Shown here one piece after another: positions 52,557-61,737 of a stretch of DNA of 64,000 nucleotides (position 1 is its first letter; the number at the start of each line of letters is the position of its first letter). The stretch comes from Ursus arctos. Lineage: Eukaryota > Chordata > Mammalia > Carnivora > Ursidae. The translations under genes and the position numbers were made by a program. The notes under the pieces are model-generated. The model made no database searches. It was not told where the DNA came from and saw only the letters and a list, made by a program, of their open reading frames with translations. The stretch is from assembly GCF_023065955.2 (NCBI RefSeq), contig NW_026623008.1:17723501-17787500 (forward strand), in the 5' to 3' direction.

Positions 52557-53309
52557 TAAAGAATTTAAAAGAACCAAAAGTTGGCTTTTTAAATATTTCT
52601 CACTTATTTACCATTCCCAGTGTTCTTCCTTTTGTCCTATAGATCTAAATTTCTAAACGCTATCATTTCCTTTCAGCCGACAGAACTCCCTTCAGAACTC
52701 CCTGGGGTGAGGGTCTGCTGGTGACAAACCACGATTCCTCTAAGCAGACGCTGTACAACTGGCCTGGGGAGCTTTGTCTATTGCTCACAGGCTACCGGGA
52801 GACAACCCCTCAGTAATTCCGTGGGGCCAAAAAGGGAAGATGTGTGATCCAAATTTGCGTTTGCTGACTGGTTCCCATCTGGTCTCCAGCCAGCGAGACA
52901 ATCTCTCTAGCTTTACAAGGTCATAAGGACCCTACCCAGCTGGGGGATTTGGGTGTGGAAGACAAAACAAATCATTTAGAGTAACAAGAGTGGTTGCCCA
53001 TTTTAAATGAAGTCAAGAATGATCTGAGTCACTGAACACTTATGGCCACTGTTGCCAGGATGGTCCTGAGCCCAAGGTAAAGAAATCTCACCCAAACCTC
53101 TGTGGCTTTCCCTTTCTTTCACCTGGCTTTGGGCACAAACTGGAAGGCATCTGGTGACCAGATTAAGGAAGGCTTATTTGCTCATTCGCCAGTAGGATAA
53201 GATCTGTCTACATTCCCTCCTCTGCCTATTTGCTTAACACCTACATAAATGTCAAGCCATTTATAATGCTGTGGTCTCAAACCTCAGCAGATCGACCAAA
53301 CCCTAAAGG
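52557..53309. other. Unassigned intergenic DNA
   Basis: No repeat or gene recognised; one of the longer repeat-free stretches between NCMAP and SRRM1. Confidence 0.35.
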
Positions 53310-53405
53310 TGAGCTCTGTTGTAGCTGGCTGTGTGATTTTAGGAAACTAACATCTCAGTCCAGGGCCTCATTTTGCTCATTTCTAAAATTGGGATAATAA
53401 TTATG

Positions 53406-53798
53406 TATTAATTTTCAAGAACTGCTGTAACAGACTACCACAGACTGGGTGATTTAAACAACAGAAATTTATTTTGCCACAATTCTGGAGGCTAGAAGTA
53501 CAAGACCAAGGTGTTAGCAGGGTGGGTTTATTCTGAAGATTCTCTCCTTGGCTTGTAGATGGCCATCTTCTCCCTGCATCTTGACATGGTCTTCCTTCTG
53601 TCTGTGTGTCTGGGTCCTTATGACCTCTTATGAGGACACGGTCCTATTGGATTAAGGTCCATCTAATGATCTCGCTTTAACTTAATTACCTCTCTAAAGA
53701 CTCTGTCTCCAAATACAGTCACATGATGATGCACTGGGGGTTAGGACTCCAACATGTGAATGGCAGGTGCGGGGACACAATTCAGCCCATAACCACCT
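53406..53798 (+). repeat. High-copy mammalian interspersed repeat, family not named
   Basis: TGCTGTAACAGACTACCACA, GACTGGGTGATTTAAACAAC, TTCTGGAGGCTAGAAGTAC, TGTAGATGGCCATCTTCTCC and CACAATTCAGCCCATAACC form a very common mammalian repeat that I recognise but cannot assign with confidence. Confidence 0.6.
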
Positions 53799-53799
53799 A

Positions 53800-54188
53800 C
53801 TCGGGATGAAGGACAGTTAGAAGGCAGGCAGGCAGAGACAAGGGGCTCCCTTCCTAAGAGGAAACCACCCTTAAAAGGATCTTATACCACCCTGGAAGGA
53901 GCCCTTCACCCTTTCCCATATGATAGATAGGTGACAAAAACCTGATTAGAGGACGGGCACAGGAAGGGTTAATCAGATGAAAACAGCCTGTCGACAAGCC
54001 CATAAAAACCCCTAGACTTAGGGAACTCCAGTGCCAAGCTCCCCTCCCTCCCTGGGAGGTTCATACTATCACTTTGCTATTGCTCAATAAACCTTGCTTT
54101 GCTGCCCTCCGCTCTGTCTACCTCTTCATTCTTCCAAGTGGTGTGACCAAGAGCCACGGGCACCAATGGAGAAAAAAATCCTGTAACA
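53800..54188 (+). mobile_element. Solo LTR of an endogenous retrovirus (ERV1-like)
   Basis: About 390 bp. A promoter-like CCCATAAAAACCCC at about 54000 is followed by CTATTGCTCAATAAACCTTG (polyadenylation signal at about 54086), a pyrimidine-rich U5-like part and a CTGTAACA end. This layout is that of a gammaretrovirus-type LTR. No gag, pol or env sequence lies beside it, so it is a solo LTR left by recombination, without coding capacity. The left border is uncertain. Confidence 0.6.
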
Positions 54189-54295
54189 TTAGGTATTATT
54201 GTGAGGGCTGAATGATCTAATGTGTTCAAAGCACTAATGTAAAGATTGACATAGCATATTCCCTGATATGGTAAATACTATTATTATGAGGTCCT

Positions 54296-55172
54296 ACATA
54301 AAAAGAAATATGCTGTCACTTCAACACAAGAGAACATAGATAGGAACGGGAAAAGATAATTCTGCCAATTATGGTTCCTTGTTCCCCATCTGATGGATAT
54401 CTCTGTTGTTCTTCAGCTCTTCTTTTAAAAATATGCCAACACAATACCAACACAATGCATGTATGAATGTAACATCCGTGCGGGAACTTTCTACAGGATG
54501 AAAAGCAAAGCAGGCAGCTACATTTTTCTGTTGTTACATTTGCCTGTTGCTATTATCTTTCTGGATATATTATAAGTTCCCTGAGGACTGTCTTAAACAT
54601 CCCTTGTATCCCTTACTGTATCTAAGAACCCCATAGTGAGCGCAGAGTCAGAGCTCAGTAAAAACCAAAGAATCAAACCCTAGGGTGTCTTTGTCATTGT
54701 TTACTTCCTTCTGAGAGGCTAGATCGCCATCTAGTGAGTCTTGCTATTAGACCGGGAAAGGGAGATTCAGAAAATACGAGACTGCTGCTCCACGTCTTAC
54801 ATATTTGATATTTATAGATGCAAAAACTACTAGAAATCTCATAGTTTGACAGCTTGATATATTAGTGATCAATTCAACTAAGCTTTTCTTTTCCTCTATT
54901 GCCAAGAGATTTCTGGCCTTCATATAGTTAACCTCATAGTGAATCTGATTATTTATAGAATGCAAAAACACTAAATAGAAGTGTCATGCAGCTATTACTG
55001 CCCATAAAATAAATATGGAGAAGGCCATGAGAAATTCAGGAATCGTAAAGTGTCTATTTAGTATTAAAAACGTGAAGTATAGCGAGTGCTGGAACACGGT
55101 AGTGTTAAGAAGCTATTATCCCTGTACTATAATGACAGACTTAATTTGACAACTAAAAATTTGACGACTAAC
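54296..55172. other. Intergenic DNA
   Basis: 54540-54680 is an L2-like sense 3' end (TATAAGTTCCCTGAGGAC, GAGTCAGAGCTCAGTAAAAA). The rest is AT-rich and unassigned. Confidence 0.4.
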
Positions 55173-55374
55173 ATTTTTTTAAAGATTTAATTAATTTATT
55201 TAAGAGAGAGAGAGAGCAAGAGAGAGAGCACGAGCAGCGGGGAGAGGCAGAGGGAGAGGGAGCAGCAGACTTCCCACCAAGCAAGGAGCCAGACATAGGG
55301 CTCGATCCCAAGACCCTGAGATCGTGACCTGAGCCAAAGGCAGACGCTTAACTGACTGAGCCACCAAGGTACCC
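55173..55374 (-). repeat. Can-SINE, minus
   Basis: GACGACTAACATTTTT before, GACTACTAAGATTTTT after. AAAGATTTAATTAATTTATT start, GAGCCACCAAGGTACCC end. Confidence 0.92.
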
Positions 55375-55440
55375 TGACTACTAAGATTTTTAATATTAAA
55401 GTTGTAGTTACACCTGTCGTTAAAATTTCATACTTCCTTA

Positions 55441-55588
55441 GGGGGAGAGGTGTGAGGAGGGGCAGAGGCAGAGGGACAAGCAGACTCCTCACTGAGCAGG
55501 GAGCTCAACTCAGGGCTTGATCCAGGACCCTGAGATCACGACCTGAATGGAAGGCAGATGCTCAACTGACTGAGCCCCCCAGGCGCCT
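55441..55588 (-). repeat. Can-SINE, minus, without its A-rich tail
   Basis: Begins directly at GGGGGAGAGGTGTGAGG, with no AAGATTTTATTT part, and ends GAGCCCCCCAGGCGCCT. It is nevertheless flanked by AAATTTCATACTTCCTT and AGATTTCATACTTTCTT. Confidence 0.9.
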
Positions 55589-55659
55589 CAAGATTTCATA
55601 CTTTCTTGGTAAAAGTTTATTCTTCTATCCAAAAGTTTATTCTATAATGGCAAACTTCA

Positions 55660-56215
55660 GCTTTGGCAGAATACTGTTTTTAACACTCAACTATTGTGCA
55701 CTTGGCCAAACTGTGTGTTTGTTGCACATATACTTTGAACTTATTATTTGCCAAACTCTGGTTTGGGTGCTGATGATAAAGAGAGGAGACAAAATATTTC
55801 CTGCCTTCAAAGAGTTTTGTGTGTGTTGGGGTGGGGGGAGGGGCACAGGAGCAGAGACGAGCGTGTACATGATTAGAATATAGTGGAAAATATGCTGATA
55901 AGGAGGATATGAGGAACGTGTTTGCGAAGATCTGGGCCTGGGGGTTTGGGGGGGCTTAGCAGTGCCCTAAAAGATACTCAGATGGAAAGTACTAAGTCCC
56001 ACTAACCAGAAATGCTTCCTGGAAGAGGTAACATCTAAACTACACCCTCGAGGAAGAATCAGAGCAGGCTACTTAGAAGGACTGAAAAGTAGAGAGACAA
56101 GGTAGGGAGGGCAAAGCAAAGGCTGGAAGGGAACAGAGGTTCTAGATCAAGTGGAGAGAATATGTGCAAAGGCTCTGAGGAGAGAGAAAGAATGCAGTCC
56201 CCTCTAAATCTGGAA
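55660..56215 (-). repeat. L2, antisense
   Basis: TTATTATTTGCCAAACTCTG, TGCCTTCAAAGAGTTTTGTG, GAAATGCTTCCTGGAAGAGG and ATATGTGCAAAGGCTCTGAG are reversed L2 words in order. A G-rich run (GTTGGGGTGGGGGGAGGGG) lies inside. Confidence 0.65.
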
Positions 56216-56257
56216 GTATACAAACTCATGTACTTAAGATCTTTTCTTCCTTTTTAA

Positions 56258-56362
56258 CTTTATTTATTTATTTTAGGTAACTCTACATCCAGTGTGGGGC
56301 CCGAACTCACGACCCCGAGATCAAGAGTCACATGCTCTTCTGACTGAGCCCGCCGGGCGCCC
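56258..56362 (-). repeat. Short Can-SINE, minus, older form
   Basis: TTTATTTATTTATTTTAGGT, GGGGCCCGAACTCACGACCC, CAAGAGTCACATGCTCTTCT, GAGCCCGCCGGGCGCCC. Confidence 0.85.
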
Positions 56363-56394
56363 TCACATTTTCAACTTACAAATATTTATGCTGG

Positions 56395-56890
56395 TAGCCA
56401 GCCTCCAAGATGGCCCCCCAATGGTCCCCACCTGGTAGTATTCATATCCTTGTGCGGTCCCCTCCAACGCTGAATACAGGTGACCTGTGTAACCAGTAGG
56501 ATAGTGTGGAGACTATGGTGTGCGACTTCTGAAGTTAGGTCTTAAAAGACACCATGGCTTCCGTCTTGCTCTCTTTTGGATCATTTGCTCGGGGGGAAGC
56601 CAGCTGTCATGCCATGAAGACACCCAAGCAGCCTATGGAGGGGTCAATGTGGCAAGGACCTGAGGCCTCATGCCAATAGCCATGTGAGTGGACCTTCTTG
56701 GAAACACATCTTTCAGGCCCAGTTGACTGTAACCTAGACCAGTATCTTGACTACATTCTCTTGAAAGATCTTCAGCCAGAACCATCCTAAGATGCCATTC
56801 CAGATTGGTAATGCACAGAAACAGTGGGCGATAGATAACTAATGTTTATTGTTTCAAGCTGTTAATTTGGGGGGTTATTCAGCAATAACA
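56395..56890 (+). repeat. MLT1-type LTR (MaLR), sense
   Basis: GGTAGTATTCATATCCTTG, CTCTTTTGGATCATTTGCTC, CATGAAGACACCCAAGCAGC, GACCTGAGGCCTCATGCC and an end with GATAGATAACTAATGTTTA and TTTGGGGGGTTATTCAGCAA. An ancient solo LTR. Confidence 0.75.
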
Positions 56891-56961
56891 AATACGCTCA
56901 CTGATGTCCTCAAAGACACCTTCCAGAGCAAAATGCATCAGCCTTTATCCATCTGGCATTC

Positions 56962-57157
56962 TTTTTTTTAAGATTTTATTTATTTATTCGACAGAGATAG
57001 AGACAGCCAGCGAGAGAGGGAACACAAGCAGGGGGAGTGGGAGAGGAAGAAGCAGGCTCATAGCAGAGGAGCCTGATGTGGGGCTCGATCCCATAATGCC
57101 AGGATCACGCCCTGAGCCAAAGGCAGATGCTTAACCGCTGTGCCACCCAGGCGCCCC
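56962..57157 (-). repeat. Can-SINE, minus, young subset
   Basis: CATCTGGCATTCTTTTT before, CACCTGGCATTTTTAT after. AAGATTTTATTTATTTATTC start, GTGCCACCCAGGCGCCCC end. Confidence 0.94.
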
Positions 57158-57849
57158 CCACCTGGCATTTTTATTTCAATTATGGGATTATTTTAGTCCA
57201 CAGCTTGTTTGGTAAATTTGTGCTGGGTTTTTGAGATATTTTATGAAGATGGTTATTCCGTTTTATCTCGGAAACACAAAAGCAGAGCTAAAAGAAAGAA
57301 GCAAAAGACAGAGACAGAAGTGGGGATGAGAACAAAAGCTGAAAGTGGTGAGAGAATTACAAAAAGTGCACGTGCCTAAGGGACGGTTATGTTCAGTCAC
57401 CGTGACTCTAAAGGACAGCGGATAGTGGCAGCAGGTGGGACACGCCCACCATCAACAGCCATCAACAAACAATGGAGAAAAGCCGTTGATGAAATGGAGA
57501 AATCTTAAGGATCAGCACCAAGGTTGGCTGCCCATTAGCTTTTTGAGGCTTAGGACTTATTTGAGGGTTTGAAGACCAGACCTAACAAGGAGCCACCAGA
57601 GGCTCAGTGGGGACGGCTCCTTGGCTTTGAGACCCATTTTGATCTGCACAGCGTCAAAGGAAGCAGAAAGTGGTGTCTGCAAATACCTTCACCACCAAGG
57701 ACTTCTCCACTGCACCTGTAGGGAGAAGGCTGACCTGCCTCAGCAGATTTTTCAACGCGGACACTTCCTGATAGAATAAATGGTTATACCATTTCAAAGA
57801 ACAGACTCAGTCGTTAGTAGAAATGCCTTTGGTGACTGATCCTGACTCT
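57158..57849. other. Unassigned intergenic DNA
   Basis: No repeat recognised. CACGCCCACC (57441-57450) and ACAATGG (57469-57475) lie close together; these resemble EGR/KLF and SOX binding motifs. Confidence 0.35.
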
Positions 57850-59010
57850 TACTCATACATTCATTCAACAAATATTTATTGAGCTATAAGAATGTGCTAG
57901 ATACTGTTCTAGACACTAAGGCTTTAATGGTGAACAAGAAACTCATAAAGTTCTGTTTTTGTTTTTCATGGGGGCAAAAACAGTACGCATGTAAACAAAA
58001 TAGATAACAATGTCAACTACTGTTAAGTGCTCTGAAGAAAACGTAAAGCAAAGCGTGATTGAGTGGGGAGAGTGTTCTGCTATTTTCGGAAGGCTGATCA
58101 GGAAAGGCTTGTTTGAGGAAGTTGATATTTGAGTCACCTCTTAGTAACCTTAGGTTTACCAACATACAGGGAAGAAACCGACTTTGAAGCCTAACCTGTT
58201 CATAACTAGACCACATCTGGAGCTCAGTGTGGCTGCAGCTTAGACGTGAAGGAGGTGCGCGGGGAGAGGATTGGTTCATGGGATGACTCTGAGGAAGGGA
58301 GCAGTAAACAAATCCTAAGGGGTTTTATAAGCGACAGTAACTAGCTTAGGCTTTATCTAGAAGACAATGGGGAGCCACAGAAGGGTTTTAAGTTGGGGAG
58401 TGAAAGGATCAAGATTATCTTAGAAAATCACTCTTGAGGGGCGCCTGAGTGGCTCAGTCAGTTAAGCGTCTGACTTTGGCTCACGTCATGATCTCGCGGT
58501 CCTGGGATGGAGCCCCGAGTCTGGCTCCACCTTCAGCCGCAGCAGGGAGTCTGCTGTCCCTCTCCCTCTGCCCCCCCCACCCCCCCTGGTGCTCCTGTGC
58601 GCGCTAGAGCGCACTCTCTCTCTCTCTCAAATAAATAAATAAAACCTTTTTTTTAAAAAAGAAAATCACTCTCGATATAGGATAGAGACATCAGGGGAGG
58701 GGAAATGGTTAATAAGTTGCTGCTGCAATGACCCAGACAGTAATCCAAATCAAATTAAAGAGGCAGTGGAGCCAGAAGAAAGGCAACAGATGAAAGGCAA
58801 GATCTGGTGGTTGTAGAGTACGAAGAAGACAGAAGAATGATGACAGGGAGAAAGGTAGGCTTATTCATTGAGAATGGGAAAACAGAGGCTTGAGGCAAGT
58901 GCAAGATGAATTCAGTTTGGGACGTGTTGAGTGTGAGGGGTCTATAGGACATCCCAAGCGAACGCAGTAAGAAGTTGCACAGAAAGGTCTGGGGCAGAAC
59001 TACGTCCGAG
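57850..59010 (-). repeat. L2, antisense, split by a Can-SINE
   Basis: CATTCATTCAACAAATATTT, TAAGTGCTCTGAAGAAAACG, AATGGGGAGCCACAGAAGGG and GCTGCAATGACCCAGACAG follow reversed L2 from its 3' end inwards. Confidence 0.75.
58438..58660 (+). repeat. Can-SINE, plus
   Basis: GAAAATCACTCTTGA (58423-58437) and GAAAATCACTCTCGA (58661-58675) flank it. The body has an enlarged C-rich part and GTGCGCGCTAGAGCGCAC, a near-palindrome. Confidence 0.94.
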
Positions 59011-59289
59011 ATAAACAGGTTCAGGAGAGGAAATGATCATTGAAACCAAGAGAGGACAGACAGGTCATCTTCATTGAGTGAAAAGTAAAAAGGGTGGAAC
59101 TGCAAGGAAAGACAACGTTTATGGGATTGGCAGCAAAAGGGCAGAGACAGTAAAGAAAAGATAAAAAACACGATAACTGATCGGAACCAGTGAGAATCAT
59201 CAGGGAGATGTGGGGCATTGTGATTTCATAGTTCCATCTGGTCAACTGGCTTGTTCTGTGGAAGCCAGTCATTGTCCCATCTTTGACCC

Positions 59290-60530
59290 CCTGGCAAAGC
59301 TGTTGTTCATGCAACAAATTTTCTTGAGCCTCTACTATATGCCAGACGCTGTTCTTGGTGCTAGGGACACATCAGTGAGCGAAAAAGACAAATGCTCTGA
59401 CTTTAAGGAGTTTACATTCTAGTGTGAGGAACATATAAGAAGCAAACATTAAAAATAGGTAAATGTGGGGCACCTGGGTGGCGCAGTCGTTAAGCGTCTG
59501 CCTTCGGCTCAGGGCGTGATCCCAGTGTTATGGGATCAAACCCTACATCAGGCTCCTCCGCTGGGAGCCTGCTTCTTCCTCTCCTGCTCCCCCTGCTTGT
59601 GTTCCCTCTCTCACTGGCTGTCTCTATCTCTGTCCAATAAATAAATAAAATCTTTAAAAAATATTAAAAAAATAAAAATAGGTAAATGCTATGAAAAAAA
59701 AAACTAGATTAAAAGGTATCAGGAGTTATAGAGAGGGTATGTAAGCCATTTCCAGTGTGATAGAGTAGACCTCATTGACTTGGTGATACTTAAGCAAAAC
59801 CTTGAAATTTGCCAAGTAGATATGGGGCCGGGGGGGGGTAGAGCATTCTAGGCAGAAGTTAAGAACCAGTGCCAAGGTCTTGAGGCAAAAGCAAGCTTAG
59901 GAAGTCCAAGCAGTGAGGAGTGTTAGGATGCTAGGGAGGAGATCAAAGAAGAAATAGGGGAGCATCAGGTAGGATTTTAGCCTTTGTTCTGAGAAAAATG
60001 AGGGACTTTGGGAAGGTTTTGAGCTTAAGAGTGACATGTCTAAGGTTTTCTAATAGGGTCACTGCTGCATTTAGAATAGATGCTGAATGGCAAGGGCAGA
60101 AGCAGGGAGACCAGTTAGGAAGCCAGGGCAGAAATTGAGGCAAAAGATGACGGTGCCTTGAGCCAGGATTATAGCTCTGTGGGTTTCCTAATAGTCTGAA
60201 AGTGGGATGAAAGGGAAAGAAAAGACGAGAACAACATCAAGGCTTGTGTCCTAAACAAAGGAGAAGATGTAGCCATCCACGGAGCCAGGAGGCTCTGGGA
60301 GGAGCAGGTGGGTTTTCTGGGGTGTGTTGGGGGAGTGAGGGAGAGAAGGGTAGAGACCGGGAGCTCAGTCCCTGGACTGGTGAAATCTCTGACGTCCATC
60401 CAAGTGGAAATGTCCAGCAGGAAGCTGCCTGTGCGAGCTCAAAAGATCGGGAGACAAGTCTGAGCTAGAGGTTCACGAAGTTGTCAGCATGTAACTGGTA
60501 TTTAAAGCCACAGGGATGAACAAATACACA
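59290..60530 (-). repeat. Second L2, antisense, split by a Can-SINE
   Basis: CTCTACTATATGCCAGACGC, GGAGTTTACATTCTAGTGTG, GTAGAGCATTCTAGGCAGAA, AGAGTGACATGTCTAAGG and GGAGACCAGTTAGGAAGCC. It begins again at the L2 3' end, so it is a separate copy from the one at 57850, reaching about 1 kb into the element. Confidence 0.75.
59467..59673 (+). repeat. Can-SINE, plus, young subset
   Basis: A perfect 15-bp duplication (AAAAATAGGTAAATG at 59451-59465 and 59674-59688). GGGGCACCTGGGTGGCGCAG head. Confidence 0.95.
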
Positions 60531-60584
60531 GTATGGAGTGGGATGCGTGCTGCCAAGAGCGAGCAGGGCAGGGAGGAGGGAGCG

Positions 60585-60616
60585 GGAGTGCGCGCGCGCG
60601 AGCGGGGGGGGGGGGG
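60585..60616 (+). repeat. (GC)n followed by a G13 run
   Basis: GCGCGCGCGCGAGC leads into thirteen G in a row. The alternating GC part could form Z-DNA and the G run could take part in quadruplex pairing. Confidence 0.9.
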
Positions 60617-61181
60617 TGTAACTTTATGAATTATGGCCAGAGGGACACCCGCCTTCTGGCGCTGGGCGGCAGTGTGGCGCCGGCACGCGATGCCGGAGGC
60701 CCTCTGGGCCAGGGCAGGGCGCCGAGGCGGCAGGGCGGCCCACCAGGCCCACGCCCAGGCTCAGGGCCACGGCTCTCTCGCCCGCTTCCTGCCCGTCGGC
60801 CGAAGCCGAAACTCCTCTACCCGGCCTTTTCAGGCTCCTCCCCAAACGAGTGAACTGTGTGGAGACGAGGGGCGAGCCGAGGAAACGGCCACAGTGCACA
60901 CTTCATTCATACTATACAGTTCTACGGCTTCAGAGTCGATCTTAATAACTGGTAAACTCGTAAAAGCAACACAATCACAACTTTTACGATGGCACGAGAG
61001 GCCGCCAGGCCTCTCTCCCGCGCGCGAGCCGCCTCGCCGGCGTCACTCTGAGGTAACAGCCTTTCTCTTCAATCGCTCCATGGCACCCCCAAGGCGGGAG
61101 GCCTCCTCCACTACGGGTCGAAGGATGGGTCAAGTCACGCTGCGCGAACAAGGCTGATCCAGCGCCACAAAAGGATTCGAA

Positions 61182-61190
61182 GGGCGGGGC
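61182..61190 (+). promoter_or_regulatory. GC box (Sp1-type)
   Basis: GGGCGGGGC, an exact Sp1/KLF core, about 300 bases before the SRRM1 start codon. Confidence 0.6.
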
Positions 61191-61217
61191 GACCCGACGA
61201 CGCTCTCTCTTGTTTTC

Positions 61218-61222
61218 ATTGG
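61218..61222 (-). promoter_or_regulatory. Reversed CCAAT box (NF-Y type)
   Basis: TTCATTGGCTG contains ATTGG, the reverse of CCAAT, in the CpG island before SRRM1. Confidence 0.5.
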
Positions 61223-61297
61223 CTGCGATCGCGAGACTCTCCTCCCGGACTGGCTACTTGGGAGCCTCGGAGACGGCAGCAGCCCGCCCCTTGGGCG

Positions 61298-61311
61298 CGC
61301 GTGCGCACGCG
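61298..61311. promoter_or_regulatory. NRF1-like perfect palindrome
   Basis: CGCGTGCGCACGCG is its own reverse complement. TGCGCACGCG differs from the NRF1 core TGCGCATGCGC mainly in the central step. Confidence 0.5.
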
Positions 61312-61480
61312 TGGCGGGTGCTCACCGCACTGAGCAGGCGCGGCCTCGTGTCGGCTGAAGGGGCGGGTGGAGCGGCGCGCGCTGCGTCCCGGCGCTCGGC
61401 TTTCCCTGCCGGTCCCGCCCTCCGTCGCGGCGGCGCGGTGTATCTTGGGATAGGGAGCGATCTCCGAGCGAGGCAGCAAG

Positions 61481-61501
61481 ATGGACGCGGGATTCTTCCG
61501 C
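61481..61501 (+). CDS. SRRM1: SRRM1 first coding exon (partial gene)
   Basis: Encodes MDAGFFR and ends at a phase 0 donor, CGC|GTAAGT. These are the first seven residues of SRRM1 (SRm160), the serine/arginine-rich splicing coactivator with a PWI nucleic-acid-binding domain that works with SR proteins and the exon junction complex in nuclear speckles. The PWI domain and SR-rich regions are in later exons beyond the window. The ATG sits in CAAGATGGACGC, a TISU-like context. Position after NCMAP on the same strand agrees with human gene order. The frame continuing into the intron (to 61876) is read-through, not exon. Confidence 0.92.
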
Positions 61502-61725
61502 GTAAGTAGAAGCGCGGGGATCTGGGGTGAGGTGAGGGGCTCATCGGTAAGGCCCGGCAGGGGGCCTAAACTCGGGACGGTGTGGCCAGCGAGGAGAGGC
61601 TTCGAAGATCCTGATGATCTTCGTGCCAGCGGACGCTCCCCCCTGCCCTGCGGCGGAGACCGGTGCGCCCCTGCGCAGTCTCCTCCTCCGGGATCGTCCC
61701 CCCTACGCGGCAGCGACGGTCGCCG

Positions 61726-61737
61726 GAAAATGGCGGC
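61726..61737 (+). promoter_or_regulatory. YY1/TISU-like element with overlapping ETS core in SRRM1 intron 1
   Basis: GAAAATGGCGGC matches the TISU consensus SAASATGGCGGC in eleven of twelve places and contains a YY1 core (AAAATGGCGGC). GCCGGAAA just before it is an ETS-type core. It lies about 230 bases after the SRRM1 donor site. Confidence 0.5.

Larger units (their letters stand above)
53310..54295 (+). repeat. MIR, sense, split by two later insertions
   Basis: The left part has TAGCTGGCTGTGTGATTTTA and CATTTCTAAAATTGGGATAA. The right part has ATTGTGAGGGCTGAATGATC and GTTCAAAGCACTAATGTAAA. About 790 bp between are later insertions. Confidence 0.6.

Noticed and set aside
53800..54188. Possible intact endogenous retrovirus
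   Set aside because: Only one LTR is present and no internal gag, pol or env sequence is found next to it.
60633..61157. Open frame of 174 residues before SRRM1
   Set aside because: Lies in the CpG island, where stop codons are rare by composition. The protein is A/R-rich without a recognisable domain.
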